From NCBI RefSeq assembly GCF_900091615.1, contig NZ_FMIA01000002.1:6014001-6078000 (forward strand): a stretch of DNA of 64,000 bases, in the 5' to 3' direction. Below the pieces are notes generated by a model, which saw only the letters and a list, made by a program, of their open reading frames with translations, was not told where the DNA came from and did no database searches. Shown one piece after another: positions 42,461-54,346 of this stretch (positions within the stretch are counted from its first letter, which is position 1; each line of letters begins with the position of its first letter). A program made the translations under genes and the position numbers. Source of the DNA: Micromonospora yangpuensis (GTDB lineage Bacteria > Actinomycetota > Actinomycetes > Mycobacteriales > Micromonosporaceae).

Positions 42461-43405
42461 ATGCCTCGCATCGCCAACCGGCCGACCCCACTCGCCTGGC
42501 AGGTCTTCCGTGGTTCCGAAGCGGTCCAACGCAGCCTGCTGACCGAGCACCAGCTGCGCGGCTCCGCCTGGACGCAGGTGCGCCACGACGTCTACGCCGA
42601 CGCCCGACTCGACCGCGACCACGCCCTGGCCTGTCAGGCGGTGGTGCTGCGACTGCCGCCCGGGGTGATGATCGCCGGCCCGTCGGCCAGCTTCCTGCAC
42701 GGCGTCGACCACGCTGCCTCGTACACCGACGAGGTGCACGTCCTCGTACCGCGGTCGGTGCGGGTCGGCACCCAACGCGGCATCCGCGTCCACTCCTCCC
42801 CCCTCGACCCCCCGAGCCCTGACCCGTCCCGATCCGGCGTGCCCGGCTCCCGTCCGCAGCACGCCACCCTGCTGCGGTCCGGCCCGACTGAGGCGGCCTG
42901 GGAGACGGCCGTCTGGCTGGAGCCGGTCCGCGCGGTGGGCATCGTCGACACCCTGCTCGCCCGCCACCTGACCGACGCCGACGCACTCCGGGCGATCGTC
43001 TCGGCCAACGAGGGACGACCCGGCAACCGGCGGGCCAGCTGGGTGTTCGACCTGGCCGATCCCGCCGCCCGGTCGCCGTCCGAGTCGCACCTGCGGATCC
43101 GGCTGGTCCTGGCCGGGCTCCCCCGCCCGGTGGCCCGGCATCCGGTGCGGCTGCCCACCGGCCGGCTGCTGCATCCGGACCTGGCCTGGCCGGAGTTCCG
43201 GGTCGCCGTCGAGTACGACGGGCAGTGGCCCGCCGACGCCGACCGGTCGCACCCGGATCGGGACCGCCTCCAGCAGTTGGCCGCCGCGGGCTGGCTCGTC
43301 CTGCCCGCCCCTGCCCACCGGCTGCACCGCGACTTCCCCGCGCTGGTACGGCAGGTACGGTCCGCCCTGACGGCTCGTGGCTGGCGCACCACCCGTGGCC
43401 GGTGA
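42461..43405 (+). CDS. AbiEi-like/DUF559 protein, paralogue 2
   Basis: The 314-residue protein is collinear with the one at 40453 (RPTPLAWQVFRGSEA, LLTEHQLRGSAWTQVRHDVYADARLDRDHALACQAV, HPDLAWPEFRVAVEYDGQW) but lacks the long Ser/Pro insertion. The residue after the VEYDGQW motif is Pro where paralogue 1 has His, so the nuclease site may be altered. The start is set by alignment with paralogue 1. The GNAT gene between the two copies suggests duplication followed by insertion. Confidence 0.78.
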   Translation: MPRIANRPTPLAWQVFRGSEAVQRSLLTEHQLRGSAWTQVRHDVYADARLDRDHALACQAVVLRLPPGVMIAGPSASFLHGVDHAASYTDEVHVLVPRSVRVGTQRGIRVHSSPLDPPSPDPSRSGVPGSRPQHATLLRSGPTEAAWETAVWLEPVRAVGIVDTLLARHLTDADALRAIVSANEGRPGNRRASWVFDLADPAARSPSESHLRIRLVLAGLPRPVARHPVRLPTGRLLHPDLAWPEFRVAVEYDGQWPADADRSHPDRDRLQQLAAAGWLVLPAPAHRLHRDFPALVRQVRSALTARGWRTTRGR

Positions 43406-43490
43406 GCCAGCGCAGCCGGTCGCCTACGGTTGCCGGCTGCGGCCGGCGCACGCCGACCGGCCGGACGGGACGGATGCGGGACTCCTGAGG

Positions 43491-44480
43491 TCAGGCTTCG
43501 GGCCGGGCCAGCGCCGGGGTCGACGGCGGGCCGGCGGGGACGGCGGGGGCGTTGTCGATCGCCGGCGCAGTGCGCAGTTCGGCCAGGCGGACCACGGCGA
43601 CGCCGACCACGATCAGCGTGCCGCCGAGCAGTTGGACCACGGTGGGCAGTTCGTTCAGCACCAGCCAGGCGATCAGCACCGCGAAGAGCACCTCGGTCAG
43701 TCCCACGAAGGATGCCAGCCGGGCCCCCAGGATCCGGGTGCCGGCGACCCCGGCCAGGTACGCGACGACGGCGGCGAGCAACGCCAGCCCGGCGATCGGC
43801 ACCAACCAACTGGTACGCCAGCCGGCGAAGTCGACCTGCCCGAAGGTCGCCTCCAGGGAGAGCAGTCCGGTCGCCCCGAGCAGCCCCAGCGCCGCCGCGC
43901 CGGTGGCCATGCCGAAGCTGGCCAGGGTCACCGAGGGCAGGTCGTCGTCGATCCGGCCGGCGAGCACGAAGTATCCGGCCAGGCCGACCGCCGCCCCCAA
44001 CCCCCAGAGCACCCCGACCGGGTCGAGCCGGGTGCTGCCGGTCAGGTCCAGCACGAACACCAGGCCGAGCAGGGCGAGCACCGCACCGACCACGGTCAGC
44101 CGGCGGGGCCGCTGGCCGTGCGCCAGCCACATCCAGCCGACCACCAGCACGACTCCGAGGTACTCCAGCAGCAGGGCCACCCCGACCGGCAGGTACCGCA
44201 CCGCGTTGAAGAAGCAGGCCTGCGCGGTCGCCACCCCGAGCAGCCCGAAGAGACCGATCGGGACGAGGTTGCGCCGCAGCACCGGCCACCGTCCCCGCAG
44301 GGCCACCAGCGCGGGTACGGCGAGCACGACGGCGGCGATGCCGACCCGGGCGATCACCGCCGCCTCGGCGGACCACCCGGCGTCGATCAGGGACCGGGCG
44401 AAGGTGCCGGAGGTGGCGAAGGTGAGCCCGGAGAGCAGCAGCAGACCGAGGCCGAGCCCGGTGGCGGGACGGGGACGCAT
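43491..44480 (-). CDS. EamA/DMT-family exporter
   Basis: The 329-residue protein has about ten membrane helices in two EamA halves (LLLLSGLTFATSGTFARSLIDAGW ... ; VGVLWGLGAAVGLAGYFVLAG ...). The family exports amino acids or metabolites. ATG 44480 is preferred to an upstream in-frame start because the first helix then begins at residue 8. It diverges from the CGNR regulator gene, which may control it. The C-terminus carries a Pro/Ala tail. Confidence 0.88.
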   Translation of the reverse strand: MRPRPATGLGLGLLLLSGLTFATSGTFARSLIDAGWSAEAAVIARVGIAAVVLAVPALVALRGRWPVLRRNLVPIGLFGLLGVATAQACFFNAVRYLPVGVALLLEYLGVVLVVGWMWLAHGQRPRRLTVVGAVLALLGLVFVLDLTGSTRLDPVGVLWGLGAAVGLAGYFVLAGRIDDDLPSVTLASFGMATGAAALGLLGATGLLSLEATFGQVDFAGWRTSWLVPIAGLALLAAVVAYLAGVAGTRILGARLASFVGLTEVLFAVLIAWLVLNELPTVVQLLGGTLIVVGVAVVRLAELRTAPAIDNAPAVPAGPPSTPALARPEA

Positions 44481-44562
44481 CGAATCTCCTCGACTCGGCA
44501 GTGTCATGAGTGAACTAGGATTTCGATGATGACGGTAGACGGCCCTCACGACAGGAGTCAAC

Positions 44563-45108
44563 GTGCTTTTCGCTCATGACACCGAGGCTGCCCTGATCAG
44601 CGCCGCCGCCCTGGTCAACACCATCGACGAGGGCGAGGGCCTGCCCGACATCTCCGCGCTGGGTCGCTTCCTCGCCGAGCACCGCTACAGCGGCCGGCAC
44701 GACCGGACCGAGGCGGAACTCCGGTCGGTACGCGAGCTGCGGCCCCGGCTCCGCCGGATCTGGTCCGCCGACGAGGACGAGATCGTCGGGATCGTCAACG
44801 GGCTGCTCCACGAGGCGAAGGCGTTGCCACAGCTCATCCGGCACGACGACGAGCCGTACCATCTGCATGCCGTGCCCCGGGACGCGCCGCTGGCCCGGCG
44901 GATGGCGGTGGAGGCCGCGATGGCCCTGGCCGACCTGGTTCGCAGCGGCGAGCTGAGCCGGCTGCGCCGCTGCGCCTACCCGGACTGTGACAACGTGCTG
45001 GTCGACCTGTCGAAGAACCGGTCCCGACGGTTCTGCGACGCCGGCTGCGGCAACCGCGCGGCGGTCAACGCCTACCGCGCCCGCAAGGCCGCCGCCGATC
45101 GCCCCTGA
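44563..45108 (+). CDS. CGNR zinc-finger (ABATE domain) regulator
   Basis: The 181-residue product has an N-terminal ABATE domain (AALISAAALVNTIDEGEGLPDISALGRFLAEHRYSG) and a C-terminal CGNR zinc finger: CAYPDCDNVLVDLSKNRSRRFCDAGCGNRAAVNAYRARK. This family of actinobacterial transcription factors is often divergent from the transporter it regulates, as here with the EamA exporter. GTG follows AGGAG. Confidence 0.9.
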   Translation: MLFAHDTEAALISAAALVNTIDEGEGLPDISALGRFLAEHRYSGRHDRTEAELRSVRELRPRLRRIWSADEDEIVGIVNGLLHEAKALPQLIRHDDEPYHLHAVPRDAPLARRMAVEAAMALADLVRSGELSRLRRCAYPDCDNVLVDLSKNRSRRFCDAGCGNRAAVNAYRARKAAADRP

Positions 45109-45129
45109 CCAACCCGCCCGACTCAGGGG
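45102..45129. terminator. Hairpin containing both convergent stop codons
   Basis: CCCCTGA and TCAGGGG pair across 14 nt. The TGA stops of the CGNR gene and of fumC are both inside the stem, so a single structure closes both genes. Confidence 0.5.
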
Positions 45130-46532
45130 TGGGTCATCCGGAGCACGTCGAGCGCCTCGTCGAGCTGCTCCTCGGTGAGCTTGCCGTTGTCGACGTGTCC
45201 CCGGGCGAGCACCACCTCGCGGATCGACAGCTCCTTGGCCAGCGCCTCCTTGGCGATCGACGCCGCCTCGTCGTACCCGAGGTGACGGTTGAGCGGGGTG
45301 ACGATGGACGGCGACCCCTCGGCGTACCCCAGACAGACCGCTTCGTCCGCGACCAGGCCGACCACCAGGCGGTCGGCGAAGAGCCGGCTGGACGCGGCCA
45401 GCAGCCGGATCGACTCCAACAGGTTGCGCCCCATCACCGGCAGCATCACGTTCAGCTCGAAGTCGCCCTGCGAACCGGCGAACGCGACCGTGGCGTCGTT
45501 GCCGACGACCTGGGCGCAGACCTGGCGCATCGCCTCGGCGACCACCGGGTTCACCTTGCCCGGCATGATCGACGAGCCGGGCTGCAGGTCGGGGATGCGC
45601 AGCTCACGCAGGCCCGCCCGGGGCCCGGAGCCCATCCACCGGATGTCGTTGGCCACCTTATAGAGGCCGACCGCGACGGTACGCAACTGCCCGGAGGTCT
45701 CCACCAACGCGTCCCGGGCGCCCTGCGCCTCGAAGTGGTTACGCGCCTCGGTCACCGGCAGGTCGGTGGAGGCGCGCAGCTTGGCGATCACGGCGGCGGC
45801 GAACCCGAGCGGGGTGTTGATGCCGGTGCCGACGGCGGTGCCGCCCAACGGCAGCTCGGCCAGCCGGGGCAGGGCCGACTCCAGCCGCTCGATGCCGTAC
45901 CTGACCTGCGCGGCGTAGCCGCCGAACTCCTGACCGAGGGTGACCGGGGTGGCGTCCATCAGGTGGGTACGCCCGGCCTTCACCACGGTCTCGAACTCGG
46001 CCGCCTTCGCCTCCAGCGCCCCGGCCAGGTGCTCCAGCGCCGGCAGCAGGTCCCGGGCCACCGCCTCGGTGGCGGCCAGGTGGATCGAGGAGGGGAAGAC
46101 GTCGTTGCTCGACTGGGAGGCGTTGACGTCGTCGTTGGGATGCACGTCCCGGCCCAGCTCCCGGCCGGCCAGGCTGGCGATCACCTCGTTGGTGTTCATG
46201 TTGGACGAGGTGCCGGACCCGGTCTGGAAGACGTCGATCGGGAACTGGTCGTCGTACCCACCGGCGGCCACGTGCGCGGCGGCGGTGGCGATCGCGGCGG
46301 CCACCTCCGCGTCGATCACCCCCAGCTCGCCGTTGACCTCGGCCGCCGCCCCCTTGATCTGGGCCAGCGCCCGGATCTGGGCCGGCTCGATGCCCCGCCC
46401 GGAGATCGGGAAGTTCTGCACCGCGCGCTGCGTCTGCGCCCGCCACAGCGCGTCGGCGGGCACCTCCACCTCACCCATCGAGTCGCGTTCGATCCGGTAT
46501 GCCGTTGCCTCTGGAGTCGTCACGCATACCAT
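45123..46532 (-). CDS. fumC: Fumarate hydratase, class II
   Basis: The 469-residue enzyme interconverts fumarate and malate in the TCA cycle. It shows the superfamily signature [11 protein letters not shown], the active-site segments [15 protein letters not shown] and [20 protein letters not shown], and the [18 protein letters not shown] block. Class II enzymes are iron-free and oxygen-stable. A start at GTG 46523 would remove three residues. A class I fumarase is encoded 1.2 kb away. Confidence 0.94.
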   Translation of the reverse strand: MVCVTTPEATAYRIERDSMGEVEVPADALWRAQTQRAVQNFPISGRGIEPAQIRALAQIKGAAAEVNGELGVIDAEVAAAIATAAAHVAAGGYDDQFPIDVFQTGSGTSSNMNTNEVIASLAGRELGRDVHPNDDVNASQSSNDVFPSSIHLAATEAVARDLLPALEHLAGALEAKAAEFETVVKAGRTHLMDATPVTLGQEFGGYAAQVRYGIERLESALPRLAELPLGGTAVGTGINTPLGFAAAVIAKLRASTDLPVTEARNHFEAQGARDALVETSGQLRTVAVGLYKVANDIRWMGSGPRAGLRELRIPDLQPGSSIMPGKVNPVVAEAMRQVCAQVVGNDATVAFAGSQGDFELNVMLPVMGRNLLESIRLLAASSRLFADRLVVGLVADEAVCLGYAEGSPSIVTPLNRHLGYDEAASIAKEALAKELSIREVVLARGHVDNGKLTEEQLDEALDVLRMTHP

Positions 46533-46753
46533 CCTGCCGCGCCCACCGGCGGCACGCAGATGATCGCACCGACCGATCAGGTCACACCGGTCGGCGACGC
46601 TTCGGGGCGGTTCCGTTGAGGAGAACGCCGCGACGAGCTAATCTGCTAGATAGCTATAGCTGATGGAAGTGGACCCGGCAGCCTTCCGGACGGTGGGTGG
46701 GCCGGGTCTCGCGCTGTCCGGGCTCAAACTTCCCGACCTTGCCTGATCATGGA

Positions 46754-47008
46754 TCAGCCACCACCGGCCTCGCCGGACTCCACCCCGCCGGCCCGCAGTA
46801 TGCGTCGCACCTGTTCACGGCCGTAGCCGGTGACCCGGGCGATCTCGCCGACCCGCCGCCCATCCCGGTACGCCGACACGATCTCGGCGGCGAGCCGTTC
46901 CCGCACCTTCGGCACGTCCGCCCGGGCCGACGCAACCTCAGCGAGCCCATCCTGCACCCGCTGGCGCGCCGCCCGGTATGCCTCCGAGGCTGCCTCAAGC
47001 TCAGACAT
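46754..47008 (-). CDS. Small HTH protein, copy 1 of a paralogous pair
   Basis: The 84-residue protein combines an N-terminal charged helix (SELEAASEAYRAARQRVQDGLAEVASARADVPKVRERLAAEI) with a C-terminal resolvase-like helix-turn-helix (YRDGRRVGEIARVTGYGREQVRRILRAGG). It is collinear with the next gene. No partner is evident. Confidence 0.7.
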   Translation of the reverse strand: MSELEAASEAYRAARQRVQDGLAEVASARADVPKVRERLAAEIVSAYRDGRRVGEIARVTGYGREQVRRILRAGGVESGEAGGG

Positions 47009-47051
47009 CCGGTTGGCGTGCCGCTTCGATGTTCAGGGCCTCCGGGCTCCT

Positions 47052-47300
47052 TCAGGCGTTGTCCTCTGCGCTCCGGATTATCTGCCGGATCCGCTCCCGG
47101 CTGTACCCGGTCGCGGCCACGATGTCCACCTGGCGTGCCCCGTCCCGGTCGGCGGCCCGGATCGCCTCGGCCAACTCGGCCCGAGCGGCCTCCACCCGGG
47201 CGCGAGCCTCCGCGATGAGGCGGGCGGCTCGCTGCTCCGCACCTGGCACCCCAGCCTGCGCCGCACGCAGCTTCCGCACCGCCGATTCCAGGTCAGCCAC
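47052..47300 (-). CDS. Small HTH protein, copy 2 of a paralogous pair
   Basis: The 82-residue product has the same plan as its neighbour: coiled-coil-like helix then helix-turn-helix (RDGARQVDIVAATGYSRERIRQIIRSAED). The two may form a heterodimer or be recent duplicates. An AT-richer stretch with CTAGGCC/GGCCTAG repeats lies upstream. Confidence 0.7.
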   Translation of the reverse strand: MADLESAVRKLRAAQAGVPGAEQRAARLIAEARARVEAARAELAEAIRAADRDGARQVDIVAATGYSRERIRQIIRSAEDNA

Positions 47301-47438
47301 TTGGCCATCGTCCCCGCCTAAGCCCTAGGCCAACTCAAATGTCCCCCACATAGGCCTAGTTACCATGCTGCCATTTGGCCAACCTTGCTGTGCAATAGTT
47401 GGCATTGGCTCAGCCCCGCGAGCATGGAGGAGAGCATC

Positions 47439-47630
47439 ATGGAAACCGGCGAGATACTGGCAGTAGGTCCACGGGAGTTGCCGCAGAACGGCACGGTTCA
47501 GGTGTGGGTGGACGCCGGCAGCGGCAGCAGCGGACAGCGCATCGTCGTCCCCGTCACGAGCCTTCAGCCGGACGACAACGACCACGGGGAGAGCAAGACT
47601 GCCCTATACATCCTTCGGATGCACCCGTAA
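47439..47630 (+). CDS. Small unknown protein
   Basis: ATG 47439 follows GGAGGAG at a proper distance. The 63-residue product (ETGEILAVGPRELPQNGTVQVWVDAGSGSSGQRIVVPVTSLQPDD...) is predicted beta-rich. It diverges from the small HTH pair, which may regulate it. An antisense frame at the same place has no ribosome site. Confidence 0.6.
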   Translation: METGEILAVGPRELPQNGTVQVWVDAGSGSSGQRIVVPVTSLQPDDNDHGESKTALYILRMHP

Positions 47631-47702
47631 CAGCACTGAACCTGCCCGCGCACCCCGCAGACTCACACCACGACGCTCCTCGGCGCGCACGTTCCTGGAA
47701 AT

Positions 47703-47730
47703 AGTGGCCTCGATCAGCCTGGAGGCCACT
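47703..47730. terminator. Hairpin between small gene and class I fumarase
   Basis: AGTGGCCTC and GAGGCCACT form a perfect 9-bp stem with a 10-nt loop, followed by ACTT. It lies 73 nt after the small + strand gene. Confidence 0.55.
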
Positions 47731-47777
47731 ACTTCCGCGATCTAGCGAGCCCCACGCAGGTGCGGGGGTGATCAGGG

Positions 47778-49445
<1,668 letters not shown>

Positions 49446-49563
49446 GAGGCGAAAGCCTAGGCCAGTCGGATCGATCAGTCCCACCCGCCGGGTGGGTCCT
49501 GGGACGCCACGCTGATCCGTACCGATCGGTGGGATCGTTCTGCGGCCTTCGGGCCCCGCGGGA

Positions 49564-51024
49564 TCAGCCGTCCTTGTCCCGTTCGGCCTCCGGACACGCC
49601 TCCTGCTTCGGGCCGCAGTCGCGCTGGTCACCCTGGCCGCCGGGCGCGTCGGGGCCACCGGGTGCGCCGGGTGCGCCGTCACCCGCGCCCGGCGCGCCGC
49701 CGCCCGGCGGAGCGTTCGACGCGCCGAACCGGACGTACCCGATCTCCCGGCCCTCACCGATGATCATGCCGCCGGGCCCCACCGCCAGCGCGTTCGCCGC
49801 GGTCCGCAGGCTCACCAACTCCCGCCCGGTGCGCGGCTCCACCACCGCCAGCCGGGAGGGTTTCTCGTCCGAGACCACCGCACCGTACGGGGTGAGCATG
49901 GCCCTGGTCCGGTCGTTGGCGGGTCGGGTCCAGCGTTCCCGGTCGACGTCCAACTCCCGGCCGACGATCGAGCGCTGGTCGGCGCTGCGGGTCACCGTGT
50001 ACCGGTCGTCGACCGCGAGCAGCTTCTCGTCGACGGCGTTGACCTGCAACAACCGACCGCTGTACCCGTCGAGCACCGCCTCCCGGCCGTCGGAGCCCAT
50101 GCCGATCAGCACGTTCCGGGCGCCCTGCGGATCCTCCCGTTGGGCGCAGCCGGCGCTGTCGGCGGTACGCAGGTTGATCCCGGTCCGATGCCACACCTGC
50201 TGGCCGGTCGCCGGATCCCCCGCGGTGACGGTGAACAGGCAGACGCCCTCGGCGGAGCGCGCGGTGATCCGGACCAGCCGGCCACCGACCACGGAGAGTC
50301 GTTCGTCCCGGCCGGGTTGGACGTCCTGCAGGACCCGGCCGGTAGCGGTGTCCACCACGTGCACCCGGCCGTCGACCGGGAAGCCGAGCAGCGGCGGTAC
50401 CGGCTCCGCGCCGGCCACCCCGTCGTCGACCCGGGTGGCGGTGAGCCGGCGGGTGTCCAGCACATCCGGGTTGTCGGCCAGCCAGGAGGTGCTGACCCCG
50501 GGCAGGAACGCCGTCCACAGTGGCTGCTCGCCGCGCGGCTCCCAGGCCGACAGGGTGCAGTCGGTGGCCCCGGCACAACGCGCGTCGAGCAGCAGGTTCT
50601 GGTACGTCCAGACGGCCACCGCGTCATCGACCCGGCGACGTACCGCACCGGTGTTCGGATCGAGCAGGTCGTACCCCTTGACCAGGAGCTTGCCCACGGC
50701 GACCACCGCGTCCCGGTCGCCGCCGGCCACCGCGGCCCAGTCCGCCTTACGCTCCCAGAGTTGTACGCCGGTGGCCAGGCTGCGCGCCTCGACCCGGGTA
50801 CGCTGCTCGACCACGACGGCGTCCCCGGCGATGGTCACGCTCTGCGGGGTACCGCCGATGCGCTCCTGCCAGATGACGTCCGGCTCGGAGATGGGCTTGC
50901 TGCGCTTGACCCAGTCCCACATGCCGGGGAACGGGTTCCAGAGCCCGGTGGCGGCCAACACCACCACCGCGACGAGGGCGAGCAGCAGGACGCCCTTGAC
51001 GCCGGGGCCCTTCTGGTTCGCCAC
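49564..51024 (-). CDS. Membrane-anchored PQQ-like beta-propeller protein
   Basis: GTG 51024 ([10 protein letters not shown]) precedes one membrane helix ([18 protein letters not shown]). The extracytoplasmic part has propeller-type repeats ([47 protein letters not shown]) and ends in a Gly/Pro/Ala-rich, Cys-containing tail ([21 protein letters not shown]). The fold suggests protein interaction or sensing, not a quinoprotein enzyme, since no catalytic residues can be assigned. A distant paralogue lies at 55546. Confidence 0.82.
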   Translation of the reverse strand: MANQKGPGVKGVLLLALVAVVVLAATGLWNPFPGMWDWVKRSKPISEPDVIWQERIGGTPQSVTIAGDAVVVEQRTRVEARSLATGVQLWERKADWAAVAGGDRDAVVAVGKLLVKGYDLLDPNTGAVRRRVDDAVAVWTYQNLLLDARCAGATDCTLSAWEPRGEQPLWTAFLPGVSTSWLADNPDVLDTRRLTATRVDDGVAGAEPVPPLLGFPVDGRVHVVDTATGRVLQDVQPGRDERLSVVGGRLVRITARSAEGVCLFTVTAGDPATGQQVWHRTGINLRTADSAGCAQREDPQGARNVLIGMGSDGREAVLDGYSGRLLQVNAVDEKLLAVDDRYTVTRSADQRSIVGRELDVDRERWTRPANDRTRAMLTPYGAVVSDEKPSRLAVVEPRTGRELVSLRTAANALAVGPGGMIIGEGREIGYVRFGASNAPPGGGAPGAGDGAPGAPGGPDAPGGQGDQRDCGPKQEACPEAERDKDG

Positions 51025-51102
51025 ACGGACACGGTAGTCACGATCACCGCCACGCCCGACACCCGCACGCCCGTGTCGCCACCCTTTCTCCCCCGCCCCG
51101 GG

Positions 51103-51158
51103 TGTAAGGAGGGGGCCCTTCCTATACAAAAAGCGTTAGGAAGGGGCCCTTCCTTGCA
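51103..51158. repeat. GC-rich palindromic repeat, copy 1 (degenerate)
   Basis: AAGGAGGGGGCCCTTCCT and AGGAAGGGGCCCTTCCTT face each other around TATACAAAAAGCGTT. The core matches the more perfect copy at 55452-55531. It lies at the 3' end of the Lrp gene and supplies that gene's last codons and TAA stop. Confidence 0.7.
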
Positions 51159-51642
51159 GCTGGGAGGCGGAGCGGACCAGGGGGAGGGTGCGGTACGGGA
51201 TCGCCTCGGCCAGGGCGATGATCGTCGACGCCCGGGTGATGCCGGCGAAGGAGACGATCTGGTCGATCACCCGTTGCAGGTCGGTGTTGGAGCGGGCGAC
51301 GATCCGGCAGAGCAGGTCGCTGGAGCCGGTGATGGTGTGCGCCTCCAGCACCTCCGGGATGGCCGCCAGGTGCGTGGTGACCGGGTCGTGGCCGTGCCGT
51401 TGACTGATCTCCAGGGTGACGAAGCTGGTCACCCCGAAGCCGATCGCGGCCGGGGAGATGTCCGGCCCGAAGCCGCCGATCACGCCGCGCCGGGTCAGCT
51501 TGTCCAACCTCGCCTGGACTGTGCCCCGGGCCACCCGGAGTCGACGGGAACACTCCAGCACCCCGATCCGGGGCTCCTCGGCGAGCAGCGCGATCAGGAG
51601 GGCGTCCACCTCGTCCAGCTGTACAGACTGCTCAGTGGTCAT
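51136..51642 (-). CDS. Lrp/AsnC-family regulator
   Basis: The 168-residue protein has an AsnC helix-turn-helix (LDEVDALLIALLAEEPRIGVLECSRRLRVARGTVQARLDKLTRRGVI) and a C-terminal RAM ligand-binding domain (HTITGSSDLLCRIVARSNTDLQRVID). It diverges from the hydroxyphenylpyruvate dioxygenase gene over 136 nt, so it probably senses an aromatic amino acid and controls tyrosine breakdown. The last residues are encoded by a palindromic repeat. Confidence 0.9.
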   Translation of the reverse strand: MTTEQSVQLDEVDALLIALLAEEPRIGVLECSRRLRVARGTVQARLDKLTRRGVIGGFGPDISPAAIGFGVTSFVTLEISQRHGHDPVTTHLAAIPEVLEAHTITGSSDLLCRIVARSNTDLQRVIDQIVSFAGITRASTIIALAEAIPYRTLPLVRSASQLQGRAPS

Positions 51643-51757
51643 GGGTGAACATCGTACCGATTGCGCAACCTGACCAGGAGGAACGCTGACAGTTGCCCAG
51701 CCGGGCCCCGACCGCGATCCTCGCCACAGAGGTACCGGACGGTCGCCCACGAGGTGA

Positions 51758-52984
<1,227 letters not shown>

Positions 52985-52993
52985 CCCCGGTAG

Positions 52994-53021
52994 GGCCCGC
53001 ATGTTCGACGTGTCGGGCCCG
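52994..53021. terminator. Hairpin after hppD
   Basis: GGGCCCG and CGGGCCC flank a 14-nt loop 10 nt after the stop. No T-run is seen. Confidence 0.4.
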
Positions 53022-53117
53022 TCCCGGCACCCGCGCCGTCGCCGGTGGGCGATCCACCACCGGCGGCGGCGCACCGCTGCCCGGCCTGCCCGTCGGCGTC
53101 GTCGTTAAGGTGTGCAG

Positions 53118-53192
53118 GTGAGCGAGCACAGCGAACGGACCGTCCGGACCAGCGCGACGCCGGCCGACGGCTACGCCGGGGTGGCGCCGTGA
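53118..53192 (+). CDS. Possible 24-residue leader peptide
   Basis: A GTG-started frame (SEHSERTVRTSATPADGYAGVAP) ends in a TGA that overlaps the GTG of the RDD gene (GTGA). The overlap suggests translational coupling, but the frame is short and has no recognised relative. Confidence 0.3.
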   Translation: MSEHSERTVRTSATPADGYAGVAP

Positions 53193-54346
53193 GCGTCGCC
53201 CCCGGCTGGTACGTCGACCCCGCCGACCGGGACACCCGACGGTACTGGGACGGTGGCGGCTGGATCGGCGCACCCATCCCGGTCGACGCCGAGGTGCCGG
53301 AGGGCCCACCCGAGCCCGAGCCGGAGCCCACCCCCGCCCAGGAGTCCACCTCGGGCGGCCCGGCCAGCGGTCCCCCGGCAGCGACCGGCAGCACCGGTAC
53401 CGGGTCCGGTTCCCCGCAGTACGGCCCCGGCCAGCCCGGAAGCGGTCCGGCGCCGGGCGGCGCTGGTCCGGCACAGGGCGGCCCGGCCTGGCCCGGAGCT
53501 GGCTCCCCACCGGCCGGCCCCAGCTGGCCCGGAGCTGACGCGACCGGCCCTGGGCAGGGCGGTCCGGAGCAGGGCGGCCCGGGGCAGGGCGGGCCGGGGC
53601 AGGGCGGGCCGGGGCAGGGCGGGCCGGGGCAGGGCGGGCCGGGGCAGGGCGGGCCGGGTGGTCCCGGCTGGCCCGCACCGGGCCCGGGGCAGCCGCCCTG
53701 GACCGGACCGGGGACACCGCCCGGCTGGCCGCAGCAGGCCTGGCTGAGCCGGCCGCCCGAGCCCCGGCCGCACGGCTTCCCGTTGGCCGGGCACGGCGCC
53801 CGACTGGTGGCCCGAGTGATCGACTTCGGTGTGCTGTTCGCACTGAACGCCGTGGTGAACGGCTGGTTCGTCTGGCGCTACATCCAGGAGGTCACCCCGT
53901 ACTGGCGGGAGGTGATGAGCCGGGCGATGGCCGGCGACTCCTCCACCGACGGGCTCCCCCAGCCCGGTGACCAGGCCGGTGGCCTCCAGGTTGCCATCCT
54001 GCTGATCGCCACCGCGCTCTGGTTCGCCTACGAGGTGCCGGCGATGGCGGCCAGCGGGCAGACCTTCGGCAAGAGGGTGGCCCGCATCCGGGCCGTGCCG
54101 ATGGCGCAGGACCAACCGCTCGGCTTCGGCCGGTCGTTGCGCCGGTGGAACACCCTCGGCCTGCCCACCCTGCTCTGGTACTGCTGCGGGCTCGGGCTGA
54201 TCCTCCAGCTCGTCGACGCGGTGTCCCCCCTCTTCGACCATCCGCTGCGGCGGGCCCTGCACGACAAGCGCGCCCAGACCGTGGTGATCCAGGTGCCCCC
54301 TGCCACTCCCCCGACCGCGCCCACCCCCCCGGGAGAAACCCCATGA
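53189..54346 (+). CDS. DUF2510-RDD family membrane protein with collagen-like linker
   Basis: The 385-residue protein starts with a DUF2510 domain (PGWYVDPADRDTRRYWDGGGWIG), continues with a Pro/Gly/Gln-rich linker including seven GPGQG-type repeats, and ends in an RDD membrane domain with three to four helices (LVARVIDFGVLFALNAVVNGWFVW, VAILLIATALWFAYEVPAM, LLWYCCGLGLILQLVDAV). Function of RDD proteins is largely unknown. The stop overlaps the aminotransferase start (ATGA). Confidence 0.85.
   Translation: MSVAPGWYVDPADRDTRRYWDGGGWIGAPIPVDAEVPEGPPEPEPEPTPAQESTSGGPASGPPAATGSTGTGSGSPQYGPGQPGSGPAPGGAGPAQGGPAWPGAGSPPAGPSWPGADATGPGQGGPEQGGPGQGGPGQGGPGQGGPGQGGPGQGGPGGPGWPAPGPGQPPWTGPGTPPGWPQQAWLSRPPEPRPHGFPLAGHGARLVARVIDFGVLFALNAVVNGWFVWRYIQEVTPYWREVMSRAMAGDSSTDGLPQPGDQAGGLQVAILLIATALWFAYEVPAMAASGQTFGKRVARIRAVPMAQDQPLGFGRSLRRWNTLGLPTLLWYCCGLGLILQLVDAVSPLFDHPLRRALHDKRAQTVVIQVPPATPPTAPTPPGETP
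53551..53655 (+). repeat. 15-bp in-frame tandem repeat in RDD gene
   Basis: Seven 15-nt units (GGGGCAGGGCGGGCC type), the last five identical, encode GPGQG repeats in the linker. Length can vary without frameshift. Confidence 0.85.

Noticed and set aside
47325..47585. An 86-residue minus-strand frame opposite the small unknown gene
   Set aside because: It has no ribosome site, and the + strand frame has GGAGGAG at good spacing.
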